Assembly: GCA_023433065.1 (NCBI GenBank)
Contig: JAEZET010000001.1
Coordinates: 310,001 to 374,000, forward strand
Source: Cyanobacteria bacterium OH_CBrB_359
Lineage (GTDB): Bacteria > Cyanobacteriota > Vampirovibrionia > Gastranaerophilales > Gastranaerophilaceae
Direction of reading: 5' to 3'
Length of the DNA stretch: 64,000 nt
Shown here: one piece after another, positions 34,271-43,860 of the stretch
How the letters are laid out: each line of letters starts with the position of its first letter
Numbering within the stretch: position 1 is the stretch's first letter
The notes under the pieces: model-generated
The model's database searches: none
What the model saw: the letters and a program-made list of their open reading frames with translations, nothing else
What the model was told of the DNA's origin: nothing
Translations under genes and position numbers: made by a program

Positions 34271-34969
34271 ATGATAAATCAAATTGGCATAAAGTTTAAT
34301 CCTTCATTTAAATCAGTTATTCCAATAAACGTAAGCTTGTATAATAATTCGCAACAGCTGTCTTTAAATCTTCCTGAAGAGAACTCAGAACCGAGAAGAA
34401 TGACCGAAAAAGAGTTTTTACTAAGGAAAAAAGCCGCACAATCTCTTGTGCGAATACTTACAAAAGCTGAAAAAGAAGACTCCATTGAAGTTGAATCAAG
34501 AAACAATATGATAAGAAAATTTCTGTCTGTCTACGATAAAGATTACAAAATCCCCAACGGAAAAATCGAGTCAAAAGACAATAATATCGCACGACTTACA
34601 TACTCAGGTCATCAAATATATTTGCTGACAGGAAGACAGGCTGAAAATTACGCTAAAGCCGGCAGGAAAATCGGTGAAATGACAGCGTATGATAATGAAT
34701 TAAATGATCAGGCAAAAGAACAATCTGAAATATGGGGTAATGAAGAACCGTCTGAAGATCACACTTTTGAGAAAAAAAGCAGAAGAAACTGGGGTTATAC
34801 AAAAGAAGGAATCACAAATTCTGACAGCTACATAAAAACACCGTCCGGACAACCTGCATCCCTTTACATATATGCCGAAGAGACAGAGCACTATAAAAAA
34901 GCAACTACCGTTCAAACAACAAGTATAGATTTTAAATTGTCAGGAACCAGACCTAAACAGTTTAGATAA
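34271..34969 (+). CDS. Soluble protein with N-terminal PSFKS motif, unknown function
   Basis: A 232-residue hydrophilic protein beginning MINQIGIKFNPSFKSVIP, so the recurrent motif is at residues 11-15. The rest is highly charged, with a helical part at 45-90 and a polar C-terminal third (QPASLYIYAEETEHYKKA). No signal peptide, TM helix or known domain is visible. It is divergent from bamA, monocistronic, and ends in AT-rich sequence with only a weak A/T hairpin (about 34986-35012). Confidence 0.7.
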   Translation: MINQIGIKFNPSFKSVIPINVSLYNNSQQLSLNLPEENSEPRRMTEKEFLLRKKAAQSLVRILTKAEKEDSIEVESRNNMIRKFLSVYDKDYKIPNGKIESKDNNIARLTYSGHQIYLLTGRQAENYAKAGRKIGEMTAYDNELNDQAKEQSEIWGNEEPSEDHTFEKKSRRNWGYTKEGITNSDSYIKTPSGQPASLYIYAEETEHYKKATTVQTTSIDFKLSGTRPKQFR

Positions 34970-35089
34970 CTTTATATTAATTTATTAAATAAAAAGCTTA
35001 TATTTTTTATTTGCTGTATAATGTATTAAGCTCAAATATAAGTATCTTTAAATATTTATCATCAGGCAAACATATAATTGGAAAAGTAA

Positions 35090-35302
35090 ATGGGAAAAGT
35101 AATAATTAACAGGGAGAAATGTAAAGCTTGCTACTTATGCATCAATGTCTGCCCCAAACAAATTCTGGAAGTTGATGGAAATCTTAACAAAAAAGGTTAT
35201 CATCCTGTTATTTTTTCAGAAGAAAAATCAAAAGACTGTATAGGTTGTGCCATTTGCGCTCAGGTTTGTCCCGATATGGCAATTGAAAAGGTTTATAAAT
35301 GA
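35090..35302 (+). CDS. korD: Ferredoxin-type delta subunit of 2-oxoacid:ferredoxin oxidoreductase
   Basis: A 70-residue protein with two 4Fe-4S motifs, CKACYLCINVCPKQ (residues 11-24) and CIGCAICAQVCPDM (about 48-61). It carries electrons from the thiamine-diphosphate site to free ferredoxin. Overlaps the alpha gene by 4 bp (ATGA), and the order delta-alpha-beta-gamma is that of the KorDABC/VorDABC type of oxidoreductase. A -10-like TATAAT at 35017-35022 lies upstream. Confidence 0.92.
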   Translation: MGKVIINREKCKACYLCINVCPKQILEVDGNLNKKGYHPVIFSEEKSKDCIGCAICAQVCPDMAIEKVYK

Positions 35303-36369
35303 TTAAAGAAAAACAACTTATAAAAGGAAACCATGCCATAGCGCAAGCAGCAGTAAATGCAGGTTGCCAATGTTATTTTGGTTATCCGATTACACCTCAA
35401 AGCGAAATCGGAGAATATCTGAGCCACAAAATGCCTGAATTAGGAAGAGCTTATGTCTGTGCCGAAAGTGAAGTTGCGGCAATTAACATGCTAATAGGAG
35501 CAGGTGCTACAGGGGTAAAATGCATGACTTCATCATCTTCCTGCGCAATAGCGCTTATGCAAGAAGGTATATCATATCTGGCAGCAGATGAAGTTCCATG
35601 TGTTGTTGTAAGTGTTATGAGAGCAGGTCCCGGGCTCGGATATATATTTCCGTCTCAATCAGATTATACCCAAGCAGTCAAAGGTGGCGGAAACGGTGAT
35701 TATAGAGTAATTACCCTGGCGCCTTCCACCGTACAAGAATGCGTTGATTTAACATACAAAGCTTTTTATCTTTCACAAAAATACAGAACCCCTGTCTTTT
35801 TGCTTGCTGACGGACTATTAGGACAAATGATGGAGCCTGTTAAATTTAACGACTATCCATATACAGAGCTTGACACAACCTCATGGGCTGTTGAAGGAGC
35901 AAAAGACAGAAAACCAAGATCAATAAAATCAATAGTAAAAACGCCTGAAGAGCAATTCGTAAGGGTTAATAAGCTTTTTGAAAAATACAAATTAATTGAA
36001 GATAACGAAGTTTATTTCGAAAAATTTATGACTGATGACGCAGATTTAGTCATTACCGCATTTGGTAGCACTGCCAGAACAGTTAAAGCTGCTGTTAAAA
36101 GATTGAGAGAAAAAGGTTTAAGAGTCGGATTATTCAGACCTATCAGCCTATATCCGTTTCCGGAGAAAGAGCTTAAATATATTGCGCTTAGAGCTAAAAC
36201 AATCCTTGATATTGAGCTTAATATGGGACAAATGCTCGAAGATGTTAAGGCGGCAATTAACAGCCAAATTCAGGTAAAATTTTATGGAAGACCAGCGGGA
36301 AATGTTATGACCGTAGAAGAAATCCAAACACAAATTGAAAAAGCTTATAATGAAATAAATGAAGGTTGA
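35299..36369 (+). CDS. korA: 2-oxoacid:ferredoxin oxidoreductase alpha subunit
   Basis: A 356-residue protein in the PFOR alpha family. Signatures: GNHAIAQAAVNAGCQCYFGYPITPQSEI at the start (given here in parts: GNHAIAQAA, YFGYPITPQSE), then MTSSSSCAIALMQEGISYL, VVVSVMRAGPGLGY, SQSDYTQAVKGGGNGDYR and the C-terminal FRPISLYPFPEKEL. Works in oxidative decarboxylation of a 2-oxoacid with CoA and ferredoxin, in anaerobic metabolism; the substrate, 2-oxoglutarate or a branched-chain 2-oxoacid, cannot be decided from sequence. Overlaps the delta gene by 4 bp and the beta gene by 4 bp. Confidence 0.9.
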   Translation: MIKEKQLIKGNHAIAQAAVNAGCQCYFGYPITPQSEIGEYLSHKMPELGRAYVCAESEVAAINMLIGAGATGVKCMTSSSSCAIALMQEGISYLAADEVPCVVVSVMRAGPGLGYIFPSQSDYTQAVKGGGNGDYRVITLAPSTVQECVDLTYKAFYLSQKYRTPVFLLADGLLGQMMEPVKFNDYPYTELDTTSWAVEGAKDRKPRSIKSIVKTPEEQFVRVNKLFEKYKLIEDNEVYFEKFMTDDADLVITAFGSTARTVKAAVKRLREKGLRVGLFRPISLYPFPEKELKYIALRAKTILDIELNMGQMLEDVKAAINSQIQVKFYGRPAGNVMTVEEIQTQIEKAYNEINEG

Positions 36370-37130
36370 AGATGCTTGTATATCAAACTCCTGAGAGTAT
36401 AAAAGAAGATTTCGAAATAACATTCTGTCCGGGATGTGACCATGGGGTTGCAATAAAGCTCATTGCACAGGTTATTGATGAATTAAAACTAAAAGAAAAT
36501 ACAATAGCAATAGGCTCAGTCGGATGTTCTGTGTTTCTTGATGACTATCTTGATTTTGATATGGTGGAAGCCCCACATGGTAGAGCTATGGCAGTAGCTA
36601 CAGGGGTTAAAAGAGCAAAACCGGACAAAACCGTTTTTACTTATCAGGGAGATGGAGACTTTGCATCTATCGGAATAGCAGAATCAATACATGCTACAAC
36701 AAGAGGTGAAAAAATAACGGCATTCTGCATAAACAACACTACTTATGGAATGACAGGGGGGCAGGCAGGTCCTACTACCCTTTTAGGACAAGTCACAACA
36801 ACAAGCCCATTCGGAAGAAATGTTGAAAATTACGGCTATCCCATAAAGATATCAGAAATTATGTCTCAAATAGAAGGTGCCGCTTATGTTGCAAGGGTGG
36901 CGGTTGACTCCCCCAAAGCTATTATGAATGCAAAAAAATCAATAAAAAAAGCTTTTGAAGTTCAAATGCTGGGACTTGGTACAGGGTTTGTGGAAATTCT
37001 GGCAAGTTGCCCGACAAACTGGAAAATGACACCGATTGAAGCCCACAAACATGTTAATGAGGTTTTATATAAAGCTTTTGAACCGAAAGTATTCATAGAT
37101 AAGACAATTGGAGTAAGTAATGGAATCTAG
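36366..37130 (+). CDS. korB: 2-oxoacid:ferredoxin oxidoreductase beta subunit
   Basis: A 254-residue thiamine-diphosphate-binding subunit. Landmarks: FCPGCDHGVAIKLIAQVIDE near the start, SVGCSVFLDDYLDFD, PHGRAMAVATGVKRAKPDKT, and the ThDP motif YQGDGDFASIGIAESIHATTRGEK with the GDGD core, then NNTTYGMTGGQAGPTT. Overlaps korA by 4 bp and korC by 11 bp. Confidence 0.92.
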   Translation: MKMLVYQTPESIKEDFEITFCPGCDHGVAIKLIAQVIDELKLKENTIAIGSVGCSVFLDDYLDFDMVEAPHGRAMAVATGVKRAKPDKTVFTYQGDGDFASIGIAESIHATTRGEKITAFCINNTTYGMTGGQAGPTTLLGQVTTTSPFGRNVENYGYPIKISEIMSQIEGAAYVARVAVDSPKAIMNAKKSIKKAFEVQMLGLGTGFVEILASCPTNWKMTPIEAHKHVNEVLYKAFEPKVFIDKTIGVSNGI

Positions 37131-37668
37131 TTTATTAATATCAGGTTTTGGAGGGCAGGGAATTTTAGTGGCTGGTCAGATTTTGGCCAAAGCAATTATG
37201 TTCGAAGGGTTAAATATAACCTGGCTGCCTGCGTACGGTGCAGAAATGAGAGGCGGAACAGTAAATTGTACTCTTGTTTTTTCTGACGATGAAGTTGCAT
37301 CCGCATACGTTGAATCTCCGGAAAGTGTTATAGCATTAAATCTTCCATCATTTGAAAGGTTTGAAGCAAAGCTTAAAAGCGGAGGAACTATTCTGGTAAA
37401 CTCTTCTTTAGTCCAATCTAAACCTAAAAGAAGCGATATCTTATATAAATATATTCCGCTCAATGAAATTGCGGACAAAATCGGCGATATGAAAACAGCT
37501 AACATTGCAGCAATAGGTGCTTTTTTGGCCCTTATGCCTGTTGTTAAAATTGAGAATGTAAAAAAAGCCATAGCTGAAGTTTTTAAGATCAAAAAAGCAC
37601 AGATAATTGATAATAATCTTAAAGCACTCCAAAAAGGTTACGAATATATTATGGCAAAAGTAAAATAA
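37120..37668 (+). CDS. korC: 2-oxoacid:ferredoxin oxidoreductase gamma subunit
   Basis: A 182-residue protein with the gamma-family start SLLISGFGGQGILVAGQILA and WLPAYGAEMRGGTVNCTLVF. It completes the four-subunit enzyme. Overlaps korB by 11 bp. The stop lies 6 bp before the convergent POTRA-like gene, with no terminator hairpin between them. Confidence 0.93.
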   Translation: MESSLLISGFGGQGILVAGQILAKAIMFEGLNITWLPAYGAEMRGGTVNCTLVFSDDEVASAYVESPESVIALNLPSFERFEAKLKSGGTILVNSSLVQSKPKRSDILYKYIPLNEIADKIGDMKTANIAAIGAFLALMPVVKIENVKKAIAEVFKIKKAQIIDNNLKALQKGYEYIMAKVK

Positions 37669-37674
37669 AAAAAG

Positions 37675-38133
37675 CTAATTTAATTCTTCTAAAGATTTTA
37701 ACTTAACGCTTTCTTTTATGCCTTCTTCAATTTTTACCAGAACCGCACCTTCATTCTCCGGATCTTTTATGGCATTCACTTTTACAAATACAAAACCGTT
37801 GCCTTCATAAAAATCTCTAATTGTATTTTTAATGTAATTAAGGTTAATATCTGTAAGTTTTGAACCTATTTTATCTGCTACCAGAACTTGGAGACATTCT
37901 TCGTCATAGGATTTATTCATTTCAAAATCTATAGTTTTTATTAATACGGTTTTTTGTACAGGATTGTTCTTCTGACTCATATAGTCATTATATTTTCTTT
38001 TGAGCTCCGAAATATTAAACTGCTTCATATGGTCAGGATTTAACAAACCAGGCTGGGAGTAATAAGAAGGGAAAGCGATTGCGGAAAGAGGATTAAAAAT
38101 AATCAACGAAACAATAACTAAAACTTTCCTCAC
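37675..38133 (-). CDS. Exported protein with a stand-alone POTRA-like domain
   Basis: A 152-residue protein with a signal peptide (VLVIVSLIIFNPLSAIAFP). Residues of about 65-145 resemble one POTRA domain of the ShlB/Omp85 type: a strand, then LTDINLNYIKNTIRDFYEGN, GFVFVKVNAIKDPENEG and AVLVKIEEGIKESV. There is no barrel. It could act in the periplasm next to BamA or with a two-partner secretion pore, but no partner gene is adjacent. The link is from fold resemblance only. Confidence 0.7.
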   Translation of the reverse strand: MRKVLVIVSLIIFNPLSAIAFPSYYSQPGLLNPDHMKQFNISELKRKYNDYMSQKNNPVQKTVLIKTIDFEMNKSYDEECLQVLVADKIGSKLTDINLNYIKNTIRDFYEGNGFVFVKVNAIKDPENEGAVLVKIEEGIKESVKLKSLEELN

Positions 38134-38337
38134 AGTTAACCCTCCTGATATTATAATTCATTATTATATCACATATTTTAAAAGGTTAAATCGTCAACTA
38201 AATTCTGTATTTTTTAAAATTTATTTCATTTTCTTGGATATTTGTTCTATAATGTTGTTTGAAGTGTCTTAATATTTGTCGGATACACTTATGGAATTAT
38301 TTGATAAAATACAATCAAAATGAAAAGGTGAATATAA

Positions 38338-39630
38338 ATGAGCGTAGAAATAAAAAAACTGGATAACAATGAAGTCCAACTTGATATTCAGGTTGATTCC
38401 CAAAAATCATCACTGGAATATGAAAAAGCTTGTAAAAAGCTTGCCAAAAGAGTTAATGTACCCGGGTTTAGAGCCGGTAAAGCCCCAAAAAACATCTTAG
38501 AAAAGCATGTGGGCAAAGAATCTATACAAAGGGAAGTGTTAGAAAGTGTTTTGCCGGAAATATTTGCAAAAACAATTAACGAAAATAAATTTGAAATTAT
38601 TACAGAACCATACGTGGTTTCTTATGAATTTTTAAATGACAATTCCTTTAAAGCGGTTGCCAAATTTGAATTAAAGCCTGAGGTTAAATTGTGTGAATAC
38701 AAAAACCTTGAAATCGAAATTGAGGAATTTAAACAAGCTGAAAATGCGCTTCAAAAAGAACTTGACGGACTCGCTGAAAGATACTGTGATCTTAAAACCA
38801 TAGAAGGCAGAAAAACTCTTGCAACTGATATTGTTAATATTGATTTTGAAGGTTCTATTGACGGTGAACTCATAAAAGGAGGCGCTGCAAAAAATTACGT
38901 TCTAAATCTGGCTCAAAGTACTTTTATCCCGGGATTTGCAGAACAATTAGTTGATAAAAACACAAAAGAAGAATTTACTATAAATGTTAAATTCCCCGAT
39001 GAGTACCATGATGATAAAATTAAAGGCAAAAATGCAGAATTTAAAGTCACAATCAACGAAATAAAAGAAAAAATATTACCTGCAATTGACGATGAACTGG
39101 CAAAAAAAGTCGGGGCTTTTAAATCTTTAGAAGAACTTAAAAATGATATCCAAAAATATCTCGACAATACTACTAAAGCAGAAAATGAAAAAAGAGTAGC
39201 TTTAAAAATTGTTGAAAAGCTCAATGATTCTATAGAAATCAGCATACATGAAGCAATGGTTTCAAGAGAATCACAAGCTCTTCTTACTGAATTTCAACAA
39301 AGAGTTGAGGCACAAGGCGGAAATTGGGATGAAGTAGTTGCTCAGGAAGGTCATGAAAAAATCTGGGAACAACTGCAAACAGAAGCAAAAAACCGTATTA
39401 AAAATTCATTAATCATATCAAAGATTGCAGAAACAGAGAATATTCAAATCGAAAATAAAGATTTAGAAGAAAAAATTGAAGAAATAGCAAAAATTTATAA
39501 TACAAACAAGCTTGTTATACTTGAAGAAATCAAGAAAAATCCTAATATTATAAGCTCACTTTCTCAACAGATTATGAGCCAAAAAGTTACACAGTTCTTG
39601 ATTAATAGTGCCAATATAAAGTATACTTAA
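38338..39630 (+). CDS. tig: Trigger factor, ribosome-associated chaperone
   Basis: A 430-residue peptidyl-prolyl isomerase and chaperone. The ribosome-binding segment is VPGFRAGKAPKNILEKHVG at about 40-58 (the family GFRxGxxP motif). The FKBP-like PPIase domain spans about 150-235 (DIVNIDFEGSIDGELIKGG, IPGFAEQLV, FPDEYHDDKIKGK), followed by the helical C-terminal arms. A -10-like TATAAT lies at 38248-38253. It precedes clpP-clpX, the common tig-clpP-clpX order. Confidence 0.95.
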   Translation: MSVEIKKLDNNEVQLDIQVDSQKSSLEYEKACKKLAKRVNVPGFRAGKAPKNILEKHVGKESIQREVLESVLPEIFAKTINENKFEIITEPYVVSYEFLNDNSFKAVAKFELKPEVKLCEYKNLEIEIEEFKQAENALQKELDGLAERYCDLKTIEGRKTLATDIVNIDFEGSIDGELIKGGAAKNYVLNLAQSTFIPGFAEQLVDKNTKEEFTINVKFPDEYHDDKIKGKNAEFKVTINEIKEKILPAIDDELAKKVGAFKSLEELKNDIQKYLDNTTKAENEKRVALKIVEKLNDSIEISIHEAMVSRESQALLTEFQQRVEAQGGNWDEVVAQEGHEKIWEQLQTEAKNRIKNSLIISKIAETENIQIENKDLEEKIEEIAKIYNTNKLVILEEIKKNPNIISSLSQQIMSQKVTQFLINSANIKYT

Positions 39631-39668
39631 ACAAAAAATAAAATTAGTAAAATATGAAAGGACCAAAT

Positions 39669-40271
39669 ATGAGTTTTGTACCTGTAGTTATAGAACAATC
39701 CAGCAGAGGAGAAAGATCATTTGATATTTTTTCAAGACTGCTTAGAGAAAGAATAATATTTTTAGGAACACCGGTTGATGATATGGTGGCAAACCTTATC
39801 GTTGCTCAGCTTCTTTTATTAGACAGCGAAAATCCAGAAAAAGATATTATGCTCTATATAAATTCTCCTGGAGGAAGCGTAACAGCAGGTCTTGCAATAT
39901 TTGACACCATGCAACATATCAGGGCAGATGTTTCAACAATTTGCCTGGGACAAGCAGCTTCTATGGGTGCGTTTTTGCTTGCAGCAGGAACAAAAGGAAA
40001 GAGAATGGCTCTTCCTCACTCAAGAGTATTGATTCACCAGCCATTAGGCGGAGCTCAGGGTCAGGCTACGGATATTGAAATTCAGGCTGCTGAAATTGTA
40101 AGAATTAAAAAGACATTAAATGAAATTCTTGCCAAAAATACAGGTCAATCAATCAAAAAAATTGAAAAAGACACAGACAGAGACTACATCATGACTCCAG
40201 CGGAAGCTCTTGAATACGGTATGATTGACAAAGTTGTTACTATAGACAAAGAACCGAAACCAATCAACTAG
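39669..40271 (+). CDS. clpP: ATP-dependent Clp protease proteolytic subunit ClpP
   Basis: A 200-residue serine protease. The start is the ATG at 39669, preceded by AAAGGA, giving the usual beginning MSFVPVVIEQSSRGERSFDI; an ATG at 39654 would only add five residues that lack family support. The catalytic triad is in GQAASMGAFLLAAG (Ser), LPHSRVLIHQPLGG (His) and DRDYIMTPAEALEYGMID (Asp). It forms a tetradecamer capped by ClpX, encoded 10 bp downstream. Confidence 0.96.
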   Translation: MSFVPVVIEQSSRGERSFDIFSRLLRERIIFLGTPVDDMVANLIVAQLLLLDSENPEKDIMLYINSPGGSVTAGLAIFDTMQHIRADVSTICLGQAASMGAFLLAAGTKGKRMALPHSRVLIHQPLGGAQGQATDIEIQAAEIVRIKKTLNEILAKNTGQSIKKIEKDTDRDYIMTPAEALEYGMIDKVVTIDKEPKPIN

Positions 40272-40281
40272 GAGAATAGGA

Positions 40282-41607
40282 ATGGTTAAACACGATGATA
40301 GCCGTTTAAAATGTTCATTTTGCGGAAAAACACAGGATCAGGTAAAAAAACTTATTGCAGGTCCTGAAGTATATATTTGTGACGAGTGCGTTGAATTATG
40401 TAATGAAATATTAGATGAAGAATTCTTTGAGAATAAGGATAAAAAAGAAACCGAAGAACCCAAAGAAGCTGATATAACCAACGTTCCAAAACCACATGAA
40501 ATTAAACAGTATCTTGATGAATATATTATCGGGCAGGATGATGCCAAGAAAGTTCTTTCTGTTGCCGTATATAACCATTACAAAAGGATTGCGCATAACG
40601 CAATCGAGAAAAAAGATTCTGATATTGAAATCCAAAAAAGTAATATTTTGCTTGTAGGACCTACGGGAAGCGGTAAAACTCTTTTAGCACAAACTCTTGC
40701 TAAAATGCTTGATGTACCTTTTGCTGTAGCTGATGCCACTACATTAACAGAAGCAGGTTATGTCGGAGATGATGTCGAAAATATCCTTTTAAGATTATAT
40801 CAAAGTGCTGATTATGATGCAGCCAAGGCAGAAAGAGGAATTATCTATATCGACGAAATAGATAAAATTGCAAGAAAATCCGAAAACCCCAGCATTACAA
40901 GAGATGTAAGCGGAGAGGGTGTTCAGCAGGCTCTTCTCAAAATGATAGAAGGAACTGTAGCAAATGTTCCTCCTCAAGGTGGCAGAAAGCATCCCCATCA
41001 AGAGTTTATACAAATAGATACCAGCAACATACTATTCGTAGTCGGCGGGGCATTTGTAGGACTTGAGAAAATAGTAGAAAAAAGAGCCGATGACGGAACG
41101 TCACTGGGATTCGGAGCTAAAAAACCCAAGAGTCAGGCTGAAAAAGAGCTTGAAGCTGCAAAAATGCTTAAAAAGCTTCAACCTGAGGATTTGTTAAAGT
41201 TCGGTTTAATTCCGGAATTTATAGGCAGAGTACCTATTTATGCGGTATTAGACCCTCTTGATGAAGAAACTCTAAAAATGATTCTAACAAAGCCAAAAAA
41301 TGCATTATTAAAACAATATCAATGTTTATTAAATATGGATGGTGTTGAATTAAAATTCGAACCTGATGCCATTAATATAATTGCATCAGAGGCCATTAAA
41401 CGTAAGACAGGCGCAAGGGCTCTGCGTTCAATTGTGGAAGAGCTTATGCTTGATATTATGTATGAAATTCCTGCACAGGAAAGTGTAACCGAGTTTGTGG
41501 TAACAGCAGAAATGGTTAAAAAACCCGAAAATGTCGCAGAATTAATCAGGCTTCCGCAGAAAAATAAAAACGAGCAAGAAATCGAAAATAAAGAAGACAT
41601 TGCTTAA
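40282..41607 (+). CDS. clpX: ATP-dependent Clp protease ATP-binding subunit ClpX
   Basis: A 441-residue AAA+ unfoldase. An N-terminal zinc finger, CSFCGKTQDQVKKL...CDECVELC, is followed by Walker A GPTGSGKTLLAQ, the pore loop region EAGYVGDDVENIL, Walker B IIYIDEIDKIARK, RDVSGEGVQQALLKMIEG and the IGF-type loop region (FGLIPEFIGRVP). It feeds tagged substrates to ClpP. It is 10 bp downstream of clpP with GGAG before the ATG. Its stop is 7 bp from the convergent gshA end. Confidence 0.97.
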   Translation: MVKHDDSRLKCSFCGKTQDQVKKLIAGPEVYICDECVELCNEILDEEFFENKDKKETEEPKEADITNVPKPHEIKQYLDEYIIGQDDAKKVLSVAVYNHYKRIAHNAIEKKDSDIEIQKSNILLVGPTGSGKTLLAQTLAKMLDVPFAVADATTLTEAGYVGDDVENILLRLYQSADYDAAKAERGIIYIDEIDKIARKSENPSITRDVSGEGVQQALLKMIEGTVANVPPQGGRKHPHQEFIQIDTSNILFVVGGAFVGLEKIVEKRADDGTSLGFGAKKPKSQAEKELEAAKMLKKLQPEDLLKFGLIPEFIGRVPIYAVLDPLDEETLKMILTKPKNALLKQYQCLLNMDGVELKFEPDAINIIASEAIKRKTGARALRSIVEELMLDIMYEIPAQESVTEFVVTAEMVKKPENVAELIRLPQKNKNEQEIENKEDIA

Positions 41608-41614
41608 AGCAAAA

Positions 41615-42958
41615 TTATTCAATAGTATCTAATATTAATTTTGAGATGCATAAGGAATATTTGCCGTACCAATTTCTTAGTATAAGGTCTGCAGGGCAAA
41701 GTCCTTCACTGATAAGCTCGATTAAGGGTTCTAAGTATTTTTGTTCACCTTTACCTTCTTTATTCAGGTAGTTATAAGATATTTTCAATATTTCTTTAGC
41801 TATATCCAGTATTTTATACTTGCCAAACCTTGAAAATAATGCCATTTTGGGTACACATTCTCTCGCATAACTAAAATCTTCATAGCTAAAGCTGCTAAAT
41901 AAATTCATAGTTTCAGCCATCGAGTCTGAATTGTAAAATAAGCCCTTATAAACTGCCGGAATCGCATATTTCATTGCACCTTTTTGGCAGTCATGGTTTC
42001 TTATTTCTATATAATTATTTAATCTTGCTTCAGGGAAATAAAGATTGGCATGTAGCTTAAAATCCTCAATCGTGGCGGCATAGTTTTCATAGCCTTCTTT
42101 TATAAAAGTCAAAAAATCTATTTTATTATTAATTTCTATCACTTGATTTCCCCTTACAATATAGAGAAGAGGTACATTAAGAAGAATTGTCGCATAATCA
42201 TTAAATGAAAACTCACGATTATTATCAAAAAGAGCCTTATCTATGAGCCCACATCTTTTGTTGTCCGTAAAAAGCCAACACAGCGCCCTGTAGCTCTTAT
42301 AACCGGAATCTTTGGCATTATAAACAGGAGAATTTGCGAACATTGCACTTAAAACAGGTGAAAGTTTTAGAGACAAACGAAGCTTTTTCATAGCATCTTC
42401 TTCGCTTTCATAATCCATCGAAACTTGAATGCTCGCAGTTTCTTTCATCATGCTTGATAAAAGATCACCCGGAAGCATTTTTGACATTAGAATATACCTT
42501 TTCTTTGGGATTAATGGTATTTCGCTATAGTTTGACAAGGGAGAAATTGCATAATTCAAAAATAAAATATTCAGATTTTTTGCAACCGACATAATCTTTT
42601 TATCAAGCCTATTTATTTCCTTTTCTATTTCCTGAATAGTTTTTTTAGGAGAAAGACTTATTTCAAATTGTCCACCCGGCTCAAGTGTTATTGTATCAGA
42701 ACCTTTTTTTAGCCCTGTAACCTGCGAAAAATCAGTCAAGTAGTTCCATTCATATTTAAATGCAATTTGTCTCAATAACCTGTAAAGACCTTCTTCCCCA
42801 TAGTAAGAAACCGCTCTAAGCGTTTTTTTATTAACCAAAAGTCTCTCGTATTCAATCCCTATTTTAAAATCGTTGCGTTTTTTACAACCTTTTTGAAAAT
42901 CTCTGATTAAATCGTTTTTGCTTACTATAAGGTTATTATATAAATCAGTCGTACTCAT
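41615..42958 (-). CDS. gshA: Glutamate-cysteine ligase, plant/cyanobacterial GCS2 type
   Basis: A 447-residue enzyme making gamma-glutamylcysteine from glutamate and cysteine with ATP. GIEYERLLVN gives the GxExE-type metal site and TLEPGGQFEISLSP is the family signature; the size fits the GCS2 type of plants, cyanobacteria and proteobacteria. No glutathione synthetase gene is next to it, so the product could be glutathione made elsewhere, or gamma-glutamylcysteine itself. Related EgtA enzymes make ergothioneine precursors, but no egt neighbours are seen. Ends convergently with clpX. Confidence 0.86.
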   Translation of the reverse strand: MSTTDLYNNLIVSKNDLIRDFQKGCKKRNDFKIGIEYERLLVNKKTLRAVSYYGEEGLYRLLRQIAFKYEWNYLTDFSQVTGLKKGSDTITLEPGGQFEISLSPKKTIQEIEKEINRLDKKIMSVAKNLNILFLNYAISPLSNYSEIPLIPKKRYILMSKMLPGDLLSSMMKETASIQVSMDYESEEDAMKKLRLSLKLSPVLSAMFANSPVYNAKDSGYKSYRALCWLFTDNKRCGLIDKALFDNNREFSFNDYATILLNVPLLYIVRGNQVIEINNKIDFLTFIKEGYENYAATIEDFKLHANLYFPEARLNNYIEIRNHDCQKGAMKYAIPAVYKGLFYNSDSMAETMNLFSSFSYEDFSYARECVPKMALFSRFGKYKILDIAKEILKISYNYLNKEGKGEQKYLEPLIELISEGLCPADLILRNWYGKYSLCISKLILDTIE

Positions 42959-43023
42959 TCTTTTAAATTAGCAGAATTTAAGTATTAAAACATTTAGCTG
43001 TTTGTATTATTATTGTTTTACAT

Positions 43024-43860
43024 ATGAACTACATCGATAGAGCAAAAAAATTCAGAGCAAAAAAAAGACTGGGTCAAAATTTTTTAATTGACCCTGACGT
43101 AATTAATACAATAATCGAAACTGCAAAGATTACTCCAGAGGATACAGTAATTGAGATTGGGGCTGGACTGGGCTTTGTAACAGAAAAACTTGTTAAAGAA
43201 GCTAAAAAAGTTATAGCGATTGAGCTCGATGAAGATGCTATAAAAGAGCTTAAGAAAATTGAAGCTGATAATCTTGAAATTATACATCAGGACATTTTAA
43301 AAACGGATTTATCAAAATTCGGGACTAACCTAAAAGTAGTTGCAAATATCCCTTACTACATAACTACTCCGATTCTGGCGCATCTGCTGGGCGAAATCGA
43401 TGATTTAAACAACAAAAACAGAAATACCATCGAAAAAATCATACTTATGGTGCAGTATGAAGTCGCAAGAAGAATTGTGGCGACAGAAACATCTCCTGAC
43501 AAGGAATACGGATTACTGTCGATTTTATCTCAGTTCTGGGCGAAAACCGAGATTATAAAAAAAATTAATGCAAGTTCTTTTATGCCAAGACCCAAGGTGG
43601 ATTCTGCTATTTTAAAGTTAACAGTAAGAAATACTCCTTTAATTGAACTCTCAGACTATAAATTCTTTAAACGAGTTTCAAAGGCATGCTTTGCAACAAG
43701 AAGAAAAAATATTAAAAACTCGCTTATTAACGGCGGATTTTTAAAAGCAACTGTTGAAAAAACTCTAAAGGATCTGGACATTAAAGAAAATTTAAGAGGT
43801 GAAGTTTTATCCATTCAAAAAATTTCACAGATTTCAGAAAAAATGAAAGAAAATTTATGA
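43024..43860 (+). CDS. rsmA: 16S rRNA dimethyladenosine transferase RsmA/KsgA
   Basis: A 278-residue SAM-dependent enzyme that dimethylates two adjacent adenines in helix 45 of 16S rRNA. Landmarks: AKKRLGQNFLIDPDVINTII at the start, SAM motif I VIEIGAGLGFVTEKL, the catalytic NIPYYITTPIL (NxPY) and ATRRKNIKNSL in the C-terminal domain. It overlaps ispE by 4 bp (ATGA at 43857-43860), forming an rsmA-ispE-murQ operon. Confidence 0.96.
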   Translation: MNYIDRAKKFRAKKRLGQNFLIDPDVINTIIETAKITPEDTVIEIGAGLGFVTEKLVKEAKKVIAIELDEDAIKELKKIEADNLEIIHQDILKTDLSKFGTNLKVVANIPYYITTPILAHLLGEIDDLNNKNRNTIEKIILMVQYEVARRIVATETSPDKEYGLLSILSQFWAKTEIIKKINASSFMPRPKVDSAILKLTVRNTPLIELSDYKFFKRVSKACFATRRKNIKNSLINGGFLKATVEKTLKDLDIKENLRGEVLSIQKISQISEKMKENL

